From assembly GCF_900215245.1 (NCBI RefSeq), contig NZ_LT907842.1, positions 1,054,001 through 1,118,000 of the forward strand: DNA of 64,000 nt. The letters run 5' to 3'. The stretch comes from Pseudomonas fluorescens. GTDB taxonomy: Bacteria > Pseudomonadota > Gammaproteobacteria > Pseudomonadales > Pseudomonadaceae. Under the pieces are notes generated by a model. That model saw only the letters and a list, made by a program, of their open reading frames with translations. It was not told the origin of the DNA and did not search any database. Positions 46,772 to 55,907 of the stretch are shown here, in pieces; position 1 is the first letter of the stretch, and each line of letters begins with the position of its first letter. Both the position numbers and the translations under genes were made by a program.

Positions 46772-47389
46772 TTACAGAACGTCGAGCAGCTCAACGTCGA
46801 ACACCAGAACGCTGTGCGGCGGGATGCTGCCAACGCCTTGAGCGCCGTAAGCCAGTTCGCTCGGCACGTACAGACGCCATTTGCTGCCGGCATTCATCAG
46901 TTGCAGGGCTTCGGTCCAACCAGCGATCACGCCGCCAACCGGGAATTCTGCAGGCTGGCCACGCTCGTAGGAGCTGTCGAACACGGTGCCGTCGATCAGA
47001 GTGCCGTGGTAGTGAGTACGCACTTGGTCTTCACGGGTCGGCTTGGCGCCATCACCGGCGGTCAGCACTTCAAATTGCAGACCGGAAGCCAGGGTGGTGA
47101 TGCCATCACGCTTGGCGTTTTCAGCCAGGAACGCCAGGCCAGCGCCAGCAGCCGCTTCAGCCTTGGCAGCCGCTTCAGCTTGCATGATTTCGCGGATAAC
47201 TTTGAAGCTGGCAGCCATTTGCTCTTGGTCAACGCGGCTTGGCTTACCTGCGAAAGCGTCGGTCAGGCCAGCCAGGATGGCGTCGATGCTAACGCCCGGT
47301 GGCGGGTTGTCGCGCAGTTGGTCGCCCAACTGACGGCCGATACCGTAGCTGACGCGGGTTTCGTCGGTGGACAGATTAACTTCGGACAT
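46772..47389 (-). CDS. fklB: FKBP-type peptidyl-prolyl isomerase (FklB)
   Basis: A 205-residue two-domain FKBP. The N-terminal dimerisation domain reads DETRVSYGIGRQLGDQLRDN ... AILAGLTDAFAGKPS. The C-terminal FKBP domain has VRTHYHGTLIDGTVFDSSYE, VIAGWTEALQLMNAGSKWRL and GIPPHSVLVFDVELLDV-like ending (here SIPPHSVLVFDVELLDVL). It has no signal peptide, as in cytosolic FklB. I chose the ATG at 47389; the upstream 25 codons are unlikely. In P. aeruginosa a cytochrome c gene separates this from PA4570; here it is absent. Confidence 0.93.
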   Translation of the reverse strand: MSEVNLSTDETRVSYGIGRQLGDQLRDNPPPGVSIDAILAGLTDAFAGKPSRVDQEQMAASFKVIREIMQAEAAAKAEAAAGAGLAFLAENAKRDGITTLASGLQFEVLTAGDGAKPTREDQVRTHYHGTLIDGTVFDSSYERGQPAEFPVGGVIAGWTEALQLMNAGSKWRLYVPSELAYGAQGVGSIPPHSVLVFDVELLDVL

Positions 47390-47494
47390 GAAGAGGCTCC
47401 GCTGTAGGGCAGCACGATTTCCCGTGCCATCCAAAACTAAAAGGGCCCGCAGACTAGCACACAAGACCGGCCCGTGATGAGCCCCCCTTTGCGG

Positions 47495-48718
47495 CTACCA
47501 AAGGGCCAGGTCGTATGTCAGGTAGAGTCGGTAGTTGTCTCGGTCGCTGGCATAGGTCGAACGATAGGTCGCCTTGCGCAACTCCACGCCCAGGCCTTTG
47601 AAGGTGCTGTCCTGGATGACGTAGCGCAGGTTGCTGTCAGATTCCCACTCCCGCGCCTCACGCCCTTTGTAATCACCGTTGTGTCCTTTGTAATAGCGCG
47701 TCATGAAACTTAAGCCTGGCAGCACTGCGGCAAAATCGTAGTCGTAGCGCAGCATCCAGGTTTGCTCACCGGCCTGGATGAACTTGCCCACGCCGGCGTT
47801 GCTGAAGGAATACACCGTTGAGACACTGGCATAAGGCAACGCGGTGTCCCCGCTGACCTTCTGATAACCGACGCCGAACGCCTGCGCGCCCAGACGGTAG
47901 GTGAACAGCCCACTGACCATGTCACTGTCGACCTTGCCGTTGCGCGCCTCTCCTGCCTCATTGCTGATGAAATAACGCACGTCACTGGTCAGCGTACCGC
48001 TGCCCACAGGCTGTTTATGCACAAGGCCGACAAATTGCTGGCGATAGAACGCTCGCATTTCGCCGTAATACCAAGTGCCACTCAGACGTGGTGTGAAGGC
48101 ATAAGTGGCACCCGCAAAATCGAAGACGCTGCCTTCCTTGCCGTTGTAGCCCTGGGGATAAATGGCCACGCTGTCGGTGGAGTTTCGCTGCTTGAACTTA
48201 TCCAGATGCCCGGTGTGCAGGTACAGGTTGCGAATACCGGTGTATTCCAACTGAGCGCCCTGGAACGTCTGCGGCAGCAGGCGCCCGTCGTTTTGCACCA
48301 GCACCGGAATCTTCGGCAACAACGTGCCGGCTTTGACCACGGTATCGCCCCAACGCATCTTCAGGGTGACGCCTAAACTGGAGAACTCGCTGGCCGCGTG
48401 ACCGTCATCGTGCACCGGCAATAAACCGGTGCCGGCATGGGTGGGGCTGGAGTCAAGGCGCAGGCCTGTCAGCCCCAACGCGTCCAGGCCAACCCCCACC
48501 GTGCCCTCGGTATAACCCGACTGCAGGTTGAGCAAAAAGCCCTGCGCCCACTCCTTGCGATCCTCGCCACCCTCACGGTAATCGTCGTTGAAGTAAAAGT
48601 TACGCAAGGTCAATCGGCCCTGGGAGTCCTCCCAGAAACCCTGAGCCAGAAGCACCGGTGACAGGCTCGCCAACACGCCCATCGAGGCGATTTTCCCCCG
48701 CGTGAATAACTCGCGCAT
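47495..48718 (-). CDS. OprD-family outer membrane porin
   Basis: A 407-residue porin. The signal peptide is MRELFTRGKIASMGVLASLS ... LLAQ. The mature start GFWEDSQGRLTLRNFYFNDD matches the OprD hallmark E-D-S-x-x-x-L-x-x-R-N-(F/Y)-Y-F. Strand-rich sequence continues to a C-terminal YRLYLTYDLALW ending in an aromatic. OprD/Opd porins carry amino acids, peptides or carboxylates. It is divergent from a LysR gene and probably belongs with the following YfcC and CocE/NonD genes. Confidence 0.93.
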   Translation of the reverse strand: MRELFTRGKIASMGVLASLSPVLLAQGFWEDSQGRLTLRNFYFNDDYREGGEDRKEWAQGFLLNLQSGYTEGTVGVGLDALGLTGLRLDSSPTHAGTGLLPVHDDGHAASEFSSLGVTLKMRWGDTVVKAGTLLPKIPVLVQNDGRLLPQTFQGAQLEYTGIRNLYLHTGHLDKFKQRNSTDSVAIYPQGYNGKEGSVFDFAGATYAFTPRLSGTWYYGEMRAFYRQQFVGLVHKQPVGSGTLTSDVRYFISNEAGEARNGKVDSDMVSGLFTYRLGAQAFGVGYQKVSGDTALPYASVSTVYSFSNAGVGKFIQAGEQTWMLRYDYDFAAVLPGLSFMTRYYKGHNGDYKGREAREWESDSNLRYVIQDSTFKGLGVELRKATYRSTYASDRDNYRLYLTYDLALW

Positions 48719-48902
48719 AACTGTTTCCTCAATGCCTGTTGTGGTTTTTTTATGGGCAGTTGCACCGCGCGATGCACTGGACGGCACGTCGCGTTGGAGC
48801 GGACACTAACGGCTCATCGAAAGCCCCACAACGTTATGCGAGATGCGCATCAGGCTATGCGCAAAGCACCGCTCACCCCTCGCAACCGACAGGAAAACCA
48901 CG

Positions 48903-49799
48903 GTGAATCTCAAGCAGCTCGAAGCCTTCAAGGCGATCATGTCCACCGGCTCGACCATCGGCGCGGCCACGCGCATGGGCCTATCGCAATCGGCCGTCAG
49001 CCGCCTGTTGAGCCAGCTGGAAGAGGCCTTGGGGTTCGCCTTGTTCCTGCGCAAAAAAGGCCGCCTGATGGCCACCGCAGAAGCAGAAGAGTTGTTGATG
49101 GAAGTCGCCGGCCTGGTGGACGGCATGCAACGTATCCAACGCCTGGCTGACGAGATGCGCGTGGGCCGCTCGCGCAAGAGCCTGCTCAAGGTCGCAGTTC
49201 CCACCAGCATGACCCAGGAGCTGTTGCCACGCATCGTCGCGGAGTTTCTCAAAAGCCATGAGGACATCGTCGTCGAGTTGCTGACCGGCTCGTATGACAT
49301 GATCGAGCGCGCCGTGCTGGATCGCTCAGCCGACTTGGGTTTTGTGCGATTGCCGACGGAAATTCCCGGCTTCGACATCGAGCCCGTGCTCCAAACCGAG
49401 GGCGTTTGTGTGATGCCCGTCGACCACCCACTGACCCGCCACGCCTGTATCGAGGTGCAGCATTTGCGCAATCTGCCGCTGGTCATGCTGGGACGACAAA
49501 GGGCCTTGCGGGCGGAGCTGAACCAAGTGTTTCGCGCCGCCAACCTCACGCCGCAAGTGCGTGTCGAAGTGCACTCGGTGGGGGCGGCTTGCAGCTTTGT
49601 CGCCGAAGGCCTCGGGGTGTCGATCGTCAACGGTTTGCTGGCCAGCCACTTCCTGCATTTACCGATCGTTACCCGGCCTTTTCGCCCAAGGCTGCCCTAC
49701 TCTTTCGGCCTGGCCTATCGCGCTGACGAGCCACGCCCACCACTGGTGACGGCGTTCGCCGAGCATCTCAAACAGCGCCTGAACGCACAAAACGCATAG
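48903..49799 (+). CDS. LysR-family transcriptional regulator
   Basis: A 298-residue LysR regulator starting at a GTG (VNLKQLEAFKAIMSTGSTIG), with AGGAAAACCACG upstream. The HTH continues RMGLSQSAVSRLLSQLEEAL; the effector domain has SLLKVAVPTSMTQELLPRIV and a VAEGLGVSIVNGLLASHF loop. It resembles NocR/OccR-type regulators. It is divergent from the OprD gene and 109 bp upstream of the YfcC gene, so it likely controls both sides. Confidence 0.87.
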   Translation: MNLKQLEAFKAIMSTGSTIGAATRMGLSQSAVSRLLSQLEEALGFALFLRKKGRLMATAEAEELLMEVAGLVDGMQRIQRLADEMRVGRSRKSLLKVAVPTSMTQELLPRIVAEFLKSHEDIVVELLTGSYDMIERAVLDRSADLGFVRLPTEIPGFDIEPVLQTEGVCVMPVDHPLTRHACIEVQHLRNLPLVMLGRQRALRAELNQVFRAANLTPQVRVEVHSVGAACSFVAEGLGVSIVNGLLASHFLHLPIVTRPFRPRLPYSFGLAYRADEPRPPLVTAFAEHLKQRLNAQNA

Positions 49800-49908
49800 C
49801 CCAATCCAGCCTGCGCATAACGTTGTCGCCAGCAAAACTTTGCCCTAGTGTCCGCTCCACACGCGTCACTCCCCCATAACAAAAACGGCGAACGCCGGGG
49901 CAGCCAGC

Positions 49909-51336
49909 ATGAGCGAATCACAGATCATCCCCACCCAAACGGTGGTGGCAAAACCCATGCAACGCAAACAGATCAACCCGGCCATTATTCTGCTGAGCAT
50001 CGTCTTGCTTGCCGTGGCCTTCACCTACGCGGTGAACGCAGGCAAGTTCGAGCGCCAGAATGGGCTGGTGGTACCGGGCTCTTATCAGGTGCTGGAAAAA
50101 CACGACAGCCTGAGCCAACTGTTTGCGCTGGAGCCGCGCAAGGCTGGCGATACGACGGCCCGCCCGGTGTCGCTGGTCGAAGGGTTCATGGCCATCCCCC
50201 AAGGCATCGAGAAACGCGCGGCGCTGATTTTCATGGTGTTGTTCATCGGTGGCATGTTCGGCGTGTTGAACAAGGCCGGTGTCATCGATGCCGGGCTGGA
50301 GCGCCTGCTGGGTTTGACCCGAGGCAATATCTACGTGCTGGTGCCGAGCCTGATGCTGGTGTTTTCCGCTGGCAGTACGTTCATGGGCTTGGCCAAGGAG
50401 TTCATTCTGATCGTGCCGCTGATGGTCGCCATGGCCAACCGGCTGGGGCTGTCGAACCTGATTGGGCTGGCCATCGTCGCGATCTCGGTGAAGATCGGCT
50501 ACCTGGCGTCGATCTCCAATCCGGTGGCGTTGTCCGTCGCCCAGCCGATGGTCGGGTTGCCGATATTCAGTGGTTTGAGCATGCGCGTATGGGCCTACTG
50601 CAGCTTCCTGCTGGTGGGCATTGCGTTCGTGTTGTGGAGTATTCGCCAGCACGGTTTCGATGCGACGGCGCAGATAACCTTCGAACGTAACCCCTTGCCC
50701 ACGCGCCACCTGATCAATCTGCTCGTGCTGCTGATGGGCATCGGTTTTCTGGTCTACGCCTCCAACCGCTGGGCATGGAAATACCATGAGCTGTCGGCGT
50801 TCTACTTGCTCCTGACCGTGACGTTCAGTGTGATCGCCGGGCTGGGTGCCAGCGTCGCCGCCAGCGCGTTTGTCGATGGCATGAAGAAAGTATTGATTGC
50901 CGGGGTGCTGATCGGCCTGGCCACCGCCGTGGAGATCATCCTCAGCACTGGCCAGGTACTGGACACCATCGTCAACAGCCTTGCCAACCTGGTGGGCGAC
51001 CACGGCCCGATTGTGTCGGCCTATGGCATGTTCTTCGCGCAACTGGGCTTGGATGTGCTGATCCCGTCGACGTCGGGCCAGGCTGCGGTGACCATGCCAA
51101 TCTTCGGCCCGCTGGGCCAACTGTCTGGCGTCAGCCCACAGACCACAGTGTTCGCCTTTCTGATGGGCAATGGCCTGACCAACATGATCACCCCGACCTC
51201 CAGCGGCCTGCTGGTGTTACTGGCCACCGCTAACGTCGGCTGGGGCCAATGGGCACGCTATATCCTGCCGCTGTTCCTGATCTACGCCGTGCTGGCGATG
51301 GTGTTGTTGGCCGTCGCGGTCACGAGCGGGTACTGA
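49909..51336 (+). CDS. YfcC/DcuC-family basic amino acid or dicarboxylate transporter
   Basis: A 475-residue membrane protein with about 12 helices. It opens with a cytosolic N-terminus, then ILLSIVLLAVAFTYAVNAGK, and has the YfcC core IFMVLFIGGMFGVLNKAGVI, FSAGSTFMGLAKEFILIVPL and QLGLDVLIPSTSGQAAVTMP, with MGNGLTNMITPTSSG near the end. The P-T-S-S-G motifs suit ion-coupled anion transporters. It lies 4 bp upstream of the CocE/NonD hydrolase gene, so the two form an operon. Confidence 0.88.
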   Translation: MSESQIIPTQTVVAKPMQRKQINPAIILLSIVLLAVAFTYAVNAGKFERQNGLVVPGSYQVLEKHDSLSQLFALEPRKAGDTTARPVSLVEGFMAIPQGIEKRAALIFMVLFIGGMFGVLNKAGVIDAGLERLLGLTRGNIYVLVPSLMLVFSAGSTFMGLAKEFILIVPLMVAMANRLGLSNLIGLAIVAISVKIGYLASISNPVALSVAQPMVGLPIFSGLSMRVWAYCSFLLVGIAFVLWSIRQHGFDATAQITFERNPLPTRHLINLLVLLMGIGFLVYASNRWAWKYHELSAFYLLLTVTFSVIAGLGASVAASAFVDGMKKVLIAGVLIGLATAVEIILSTGQVLDTIVNSLANLVGDHGPIVSAYGMFFAQLGLDVLIPSTSGQAAVTMPIFGPLGQLSGVSPQTTVFAFLMGNGLTNMITPTSSGLLVLLATANVGWGQWARYILPLFLIYAVLAMVLLAVAVTSGY

Positions 51337-51340
51337 GTCG

Positions 51341-53182
51341 ATGAGTGTTCTCCCCATGCACACCCTGCACAACCAAATGGTTCCGATGCGTGATGGCATC
51401 CACCTGGCCACCGATATCTATTTGCCGGCCGGCAGCGACGGCCCTTTTCCAGTCGTCATCGAACGCACGCCGTACGACAAGAGCAAACCCTCACGCTCGG
51501 AAAAACAGCTGGACGGCCAACACCTCTCCCGCGAACAGATGGCAGCGCGTTTGACTGAACGAGGCTTCGTCGCCATCTTCCAGGACTGCCGAGGGCGCTA
51601 TGCCTCCGAAGGGCTGTTCACCAAATACACCGCCGAGGGCGAAGACGGTTTTGACACCTTGGCCTGGATCGTCCGGCAGCCCTGGTGCAACGGCAAAATT
51701 GGCAGCATGGGCCTGTCTTACGCCGCGCATACCCAACTGGCGATGGCCTGCCTGCACCCACCTGGTTTGAGCAGCATGGTGCTCGACAGCGGCGGCTTCG
51801 CCAACGCTTACCAGTGCGGGATTCGCCAGGGCGGCGCATTCGAACTCAAACAGGCTACGTGGGCCTTTCGCCAGGCCAAGGAAAGCCCGGCTGCCCTGGC
51901 CGACCCACACATTCGTCAAGCGCTGGAGCACGAGGATATCGACCAGTGGTTTACCCGTATGCCCTGGCAACCCGGCCAGTCGCCTTTGCGCCATGTACCG
52001 GAATACGAGGCTTACCTACTGGACCAATGGGCCCAGGGCGACTTCAGTGACTATTGGCGCAAGTCGGGTATCTACGCCGAAGGCCATTATTCGCGGTTGC
52101 CCGATATTCCCGTGCTGTTCATGTCCAGCTGGTACGACGCGTATGTCAGCTCCACCCTGGCCAACTACAACGCCTTTGAACACAACGGCACAGCCAACCT
52201 TCGACTGGTGATGGGCCCGTGGCTGCATGGCGACCGCAATATCAGCCACAGCGGTGATGTGGAGTTCGGGCCGCAGGCGGTGTTCGATGGCCAGGTTGAT
52301 CGAGACTGGCTGAGTTGCCGTCTGGCGTGGTTCGAGCAATCCCTCAAACCGTCGCCTCAGCCCGCAAAGGCCCGTGTGGATGTTTTTCTGATGGGCGGCG
52401 GCAACGGCAAACGCGACCACAACGGCCGCCTGCAACACGGCGGACGCTGGCTGCAATCGACGCAATGGCCATTGCCGGGCAGCCAGGCGCTGACCCTGTA
52501 CTTGAATGCGCAAACACAACTGACGCAGAGCGCTCCATCCGACCTCGACGCTCACATGAGCTACATCGCCGACCCCGCTCACCCGGTTCCGACCATTGGT
52601 GGCGCGCTGACCTCCGGCGCCCCGGTATTTGTGGGCGGTGCTTTCGATCAACGTGAACGCGCCGACTTCTTCGGCACCCGAGGCGACAACAGCCCACTCA
52701 ACGAACGCGAAGATGTACTGAGTTTCCAGACCGAACCACTCGACGAAGACCTGATCGTTGCGGGCAGCGTACAGATCGAGTTGTGGATCGACAGCAACGC
52801 GCCCGACACCGATTTCACCGCCAAGCTGGTGGACGTGTATCCACCGAGCATCGATTATCCGGACGGCTTCGCGATGAACATTACCGATGGCATCCGGCGC
52901 TGCCGCTATCGCGAATCCTGGGAACAGCCGACGCTGCTCACGCCTGGCGAGCGGGTCAAGGTGCTGATCGAGCCCTTTGCCACCTGCAACCTGTTCAAAC
53001 GCGGCCATCGAGTGCGCCTGGACATTGCCAGCAGCAATTTCCCGCGCTTTGACGTCAACCCCAACAGCGGCGAACCCTCAGGCCAGGCCAGTCACCCGCG
53101 GGTCGCACGCAATACCGTGCACCTGAGCCAGGGGGCTGCGTCTTGCCTCAGGCTGACCGTGGTGCCCGCCGCCCTACTGTGA
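51341..53182 (+). CDS. CocE/NonD-family serine hydrolase
   Basis: A 613-residue X-Pro dipeptidyl-peptidase/cocaine esterase-type protein. The alpha/beta core opens MVPMRDGIHLATDIYLPAGS. The nucleophile elbow is GSMGLSYAAHTQLAMACLHP. FMSSWYDAYVSSTLANYNAF and VMGPWLHGDRNISHSGDVEF hold the acid and His region. The C-terminal jelly-roll domain includes LWIDSNAPDTDFTAKLVDVY. It has no signal peptide, so it acts inside the cell on an imported ester or peptide. It is co-transcribed with yfcC. Confidence 0.88.
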   Translation: MSVLPMHTLHNQMVPMRDGIHLATDIYLPAGSDGPFPVVIERTPYDKSKPSRSEKQLDGQHLSREQMAARLTERGFVAIFQDCRGRYASEGLFTKYTAEGEDGFDTLAWIVRQPWCNGKIGSMGLSYAAHTQLAMACLHPPGLSSMVLDSGGFANAYQCGIRQGGAFELKQATWAFRQAKESPAALADPHIRQALEHEDIDQWFTRMPWQPGQSPLRHVPEYEAYLLDQWAQGDFSDYWRKSGIYAEGHYSRLPDIPVLFMSSWYDAYVSSTLANYNAFEHNGTANLRLVMGPWLHGDRNISHSGDVEFGPQAVFDGQVDRDWLSCRLAWFEQSLKPSPQPAKARVDVFLMGGGNGKRDHNGRLQHGGRWLQSTQWPLPGSQALTLYLNAQTQLTQSAPSDLDAHMSYIADPAHPVPTIGGALTSGAPVFVGGAFDQRERADFFGTRGDNSPLNEREDVLSFQTEPLDEDLIVAGSVQIELWIDSNAPDTDFTAKLVDVYPPSIDYPDGFAMNITDGIRRCRYRESWEQPTLLTPGERVKVLIEPFATCNLFKRGHRVRLDIASSNFPRFDVNPNSGEPSGQASHPRVARNTVHLSQGAASCLRLTVVPAALL

Positions 53183-53186
53183 GCCC

Positions 53187-53226
53187 CGAAGGGTCGCCAT
53201 TGCTGCCAGGCAATGGCGACCCTTCG
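53187..53226. other. Perfect 17-bp hairpin after the CocE/NonD gene
   Basis: CGAAGGGTCGCCATTGC pairs with GCAATGGCGACCCTTCG across a 6-nt loop, 4 bp past the stop codon. It is very stable but lacks a T-run. It probably stops or protects the operon's transcript. Confidence 0.65.
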
Positions 53227-53347
53227 TCGCACCGGTAAGAAAAGTATTTCAGATTCATCGCCTGCCGCCGATACAGCGCTACACACTTTGGCTGGCTCAA
53301 ACAACAACACCGTCCAGCAGACAAACATCATTCTTGCGGAGCATTCG

Positions 53348-55267
53348 ATGAATAGCTGGTTCGGCAACATCAGCGTCAACCTCAAACTCGGCCTGGGCTT
53401 CGGCCTGGTGCTGGTCCTCACCTCGATCCTGGCACTGACTGGCTGGACCAGCCTGGGCAGCCTGATCGACCGTAGCAACTGGATGAGCGACATCACCCAG
53501 CTCAACGCCTCGCTGACCAAGCTGCGGATCGTGCGCCTGCAATACATGCTGGCAAACGGCGATGAGGCTGTGGCACAGAACGTACAGACCAGCCTGGACG
53601 CCTTCGCAGCCCAGCAACAGAAGCTGCTGGACAGTTTCAAAAGCCCGGAAAACCTCAAACTGCTCAATGAGCAAAAAGCCGTCATCACTGCCTACCAGCA
53701 GTCGCTGAACAAAATGCGTGAGGCCTACCGTAACGGCAACGCCGCGCGCCAGGTCATGGGCGACAAGGCTGATATTGCCAACGCCCAGATCAACGCACTG
53801 GGCACCAGCGTGCAGCAGATGCCCGACAGCCCGGAGCGCTACACCCAATACCAGGCCATCACCAACGCCAAGGAAGAATTCCAGCTGGCCCGCTATGACG
53901 TGCGCGGTTACACCAACACCGTCAACGCAGAGACCGAAGCCCGCGCCGCGGCGCAAATCGAGAAAGCCATCGGTGGTTTGAAAGGCCTCAACGCAGCGTT
54001 CGGCACCAGCCAACAAAGCGCGCTGACCTCACTGGAAGCCGCGCTGGGTGCCTATCGCAGCGCTGTACAGAGTTACAAGGCGGCCAACGCCAACATCGTC
54101 AGCGCCCGTGCGGAAATGACCACGCAAGGCGCCGATATCGTCACCATCAGCGACAAGCTGTATGACATTCAGCTTGATCGCCGCGACGCCGAAAGCGCCC
54201 AGGCCCGCAGCCTGCAGTTGATCAGCACGTTGCTCGCGCTGCTGGTCGGCATCATCGCGGCCCTGGTGATTACCCGCCAGATCACGCGCCCGATCCAGGA
54301 AACCCTGGCCGTGGTCGAACGCATCGCTTCCGGCGACCTGAGCCACAACATCCAGGTGACCCGTCGCGATGAACTGGGCGTATTGCAACAAGGCATCCAG
54401 CGCATGGGCACCACCCTGCGTGAATTGATCAGTGGTATTCGTGATGGCGTGACTCAGATCGCCAGCGCCGCCGAAGAACTGTCGGCCGTTACCGAGCAGA
54501 CCAGTGCCGGCGTCAACAGCCAAAAGATCGAGACCGATCAAGTCGCCACCGCGATGCATGAAATGACGGCTACTGTGCAGGAAGTTGCGCGCAACGCCGA
54601 GCAGGCCTCCCTGGCCGCTGCCGACGCTGACGGCCAAGCCCGCGCAGGCGACAAAGTCGTGGCCGAGGCCATTGCCCAGATCGAACGCCTGGCCGCCGAA
54701 GTGGCACGCTCTACCGACGCCATGACGCACCTGCAACAAGAGAGCAACAAAATCGGCAGCGTGATGGACGTGATCAAGGCCGTGGCTGAGCAGACCAACC
54801 TGCTGGCGCTGAACGCAGCGATTGAAGCGGCGCGTGCCGGTGAAGCCGGTCGTGGGTTTGCCGTGGTTGCCGACGAAGTCCGTGGCCTAGCCCAGCGCAC
54901 CCAAAAATCCACCGAAGAAATCGAAGGCCTGGTCGCTGGCTTGCAGAACGGCACCCAGCAAGTGGCCACGGTGATGAACAACAGCCGCAGCCTCACCGAC
55001 AGCAGCGTCGAGCTGACCCGGAAGGCCGGTGTATCGCTGGAAAACATCACCCGTACGGTGTCGAACATCCAGTCGATGAACCAGCAGATTGCAGCGGCGG
55101 CGGAACAGCAAAGTGCCGTGGCTGAAGAAATCAGCCGCAGCATCGTCAACGTGCGGGATGTGTCGGAGCAGACCGCCACCGCGAGTGACGAGACGGCCAA
55201 GTCGAGCGTGGAACTGGCGCGTTTGGGCAGCCAGTTGCAGCAGATGGTCAGCCACTTCCGGGTTTAA
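53348..55267 (+). CDS. Methyl-accepting chemotaxis protein with HBM ligand domain (McpS-like)
   Basis: A 639-residue chemoreceptor. The first membrane helix is [20 protein letters not shown], followed by a 250-residue helical bimodular (HBM) sensor domain and a second helix [17 protein letters not shown]. The HAMP domain reads [20 protein letters not shown]. The conserved signalling tip, [20 protein letters not shown], lies near residue 480. The N-terminus [19 protein letters not shown] is almost the same as P. putida McpS (from memory), which senses TCA-cycle acids. The ATG at 53348 follows GCGGAGCATTCG. It is a single gene. Confidence 0.95.
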   Translation: MNSWFGNISVNLKLGLGFGLVLVLTSILALTGWTSLGSLIDRSNWMSDITQLNASLTKLRIVRLQYMLANGDEAVAQNVQTSLDAFAAQQQKLLDSFKSPENLKLLNEQKAVITAYQQSLNKMREAYRNGNAARQVMGDKADIANAQINALGTSVQQMPDSPERYTQYQAITNAKEEFQLARYDVRGYTNTVNAETEARAAAQIEKAIGGLKGLNAAFGTSQQSALTSLEAALGAYRSAVQSYKAANANIVSARAEMTTQGADIVTISDKLYDIQLDRRDAESAQARSLQLISTLLALLVGIIAALVITRQITRPIQETLAVVERIASGDLSHNIQVTRRDELGVLQQGIQRMGTTLRELISGIRDGVTQIASAAEELSAVTEQTSAGVNSQKIETDQVATAMHEMTATVQEVARNAEQASLAAADADGQARAGDKVVAEAIAQIERLAAEVARSTDAMTHLQQESNKIGSVMDVIKAVAEQTNLLALNAAIEAARAGEAGRGFAVVADEVRGLAQRTQKSTEEIEGLVAGLQNGTQQVATVMNNSRSLTDSSVELTRKAGVSLENITRTVSNIQSMNQQIAAAAEQQSAVAEEISRSIVNVRDVSEQTATASDETAKSSVELARLGSQLQQMVSHFRV

Positions 55268-55271
55268 AAAA

Positions 55272-55306
55272 TCAAAAAAGCCGCCTCGACTTAAGCCGAG
55301 GCGGCT
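55272..55306 (-). terminator. Terminator of the 32-aa ORF transcript
   Basis: On the minus strand AGCCGCCTCG-GCTTAAGT-CGAGGCGGCT is followed by TTTTTTGATTTTTT. It is 15 bp past the small ORF's stop. Confidence 0.9.
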
Positions 55307-55320
55307 CCACTTCTCAGACC

Positions 55321-55419
55321 TTACAGGTCATCAAAGCTGTCCCGCAGGAATGTCCACACGTGATAAACACGCAAGGCATTCACTACGAGGTTCCACGTAC
55401 GTCGTACAAACTTGGACAT
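55321..55419 (-). CDS. Small ORF, 32-residue amphipathic basic-acidic peptide
   Basis: The peptide begins MSKFVRRTWNLVVNALRVYH and ends VWTFLRDSFDDL. The first two thirds are basic and aromatic, the end is acidic, and a single amphipathic helix is likely. A strong Shine-Dalgarno (CAGGGAGGGCC) lies 4 bp before the ATG. Downstream is its own terminator, so it forms an independent unit. The upstream RNA is highly structured (next entry). It is too short for a routine gene call. Function is unknown; small membrane peptide, toxin or leader peptide are possibilities. Confidence 0.6.
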   Translation of the reverse strand: MSKFVRRTWNLVVNALRVYHVWTFLRDSFDDL

Positions 55420-55423
55420 GCTC

Positions 55424-55558
55424 GGCCCTCCCTGAGTTGGGCCTTACCTCCAGCGCACTTACCGGAACACGTGAACCTTCAGACGCAGGTCGATTGCGCC
55501 TTTTGAGGCGGCCGGGCTAATGGTCCTCCCGCATCAATCCGGCACGGATTACTAGCCC
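55424..55558 (-). promoter_or_regulatory. Structured 5' leader of the 32-aa ORF
   Basis: On the minus strand, GGGCTA (55553-55558) pairs with TAGCCC (55514-55519), enclosing an inner AATCC/GGATT hairpin. Further on, CGCC-TCAAAA-GGCG forms another hairpin. Finally GGCCC (55439-55443) pairs with GGGCC (55424-55428), covering half of the Shine-Dalgarno. A micro-ORF ATGCGGGAGGACCATTAG (MREDH) lies in the first domain. The layout suggests a riboswitch, attenuator or translational control. Confidence 0.45.
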
Positions 55559-55857
55559 GTGGCGGTCGGTCCAGAATTCGCGCGCATACCCGGCTCACCT
55601 AAAAAGCGACAAACGCAGAACGGGAAAAATCCTAACCAACATTCCCGTCTAAGGTGTGTCAAACAGTGGTCAAATATCCAGTATCGCCCGATAGATTCAT
55701 TGCAAGCTTTTGCAGTCAAATCAGGTAAGACAAAGATGCCTAAAGTATCCATGCTGGCCATCTTTTCGTCTTGCGTGATGACATGGCCAACGGTAGTATC
55801 TGGCTGCGGGTCGATTGCGTCTTTTGAGATAGCAACCCAGTCGCAAACTGGTTTGCA
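55552..55857 (-). pseudogene. AT-rich gene remnant
   Basis: This frame is open on the minus strand from the terminator at 55858 to 55552. It reads naturally as ISKDAIDPQPDTTVGHVITQ, then DEKMASMDTLGIFVLPDLTA and CNESIGRYWIFDHC, and then degenerates. The only ATG is at 55761. GC is about 43-45%, far below the neighbours. No family is recognised. A 20-nt stretch (CTCAAAAGACGCAATCGACC) recurs with one mismatch in the 32-aa ORF leader. I infer a foreign, decayed gene fragment. Confidence 0.35.
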
Positions 55858-55890
55858 ATAAAAAACCGCCCTACTAAGGCGGTTTTTTAT
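55858..55890. terminator. Bidirectional terminator after the VOC gene
   Basis: AAAAAACCGCC-CTACTAA-GGCGGTTTTTT has T-runs on both strands and lies about 18 bp past the VOC stop. Confidence 0.9.
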
Positions 55891-55907
55891 TGCCTGCGAT
55901 TTGCCAA

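Noticed and set aside
55559..55861. 100-residue plus-strand ORF in the AT-rich island
   Set aside because: No ribosome site and no family; the minus-strand frame reads more like protein. Kept only as background to the remnant.
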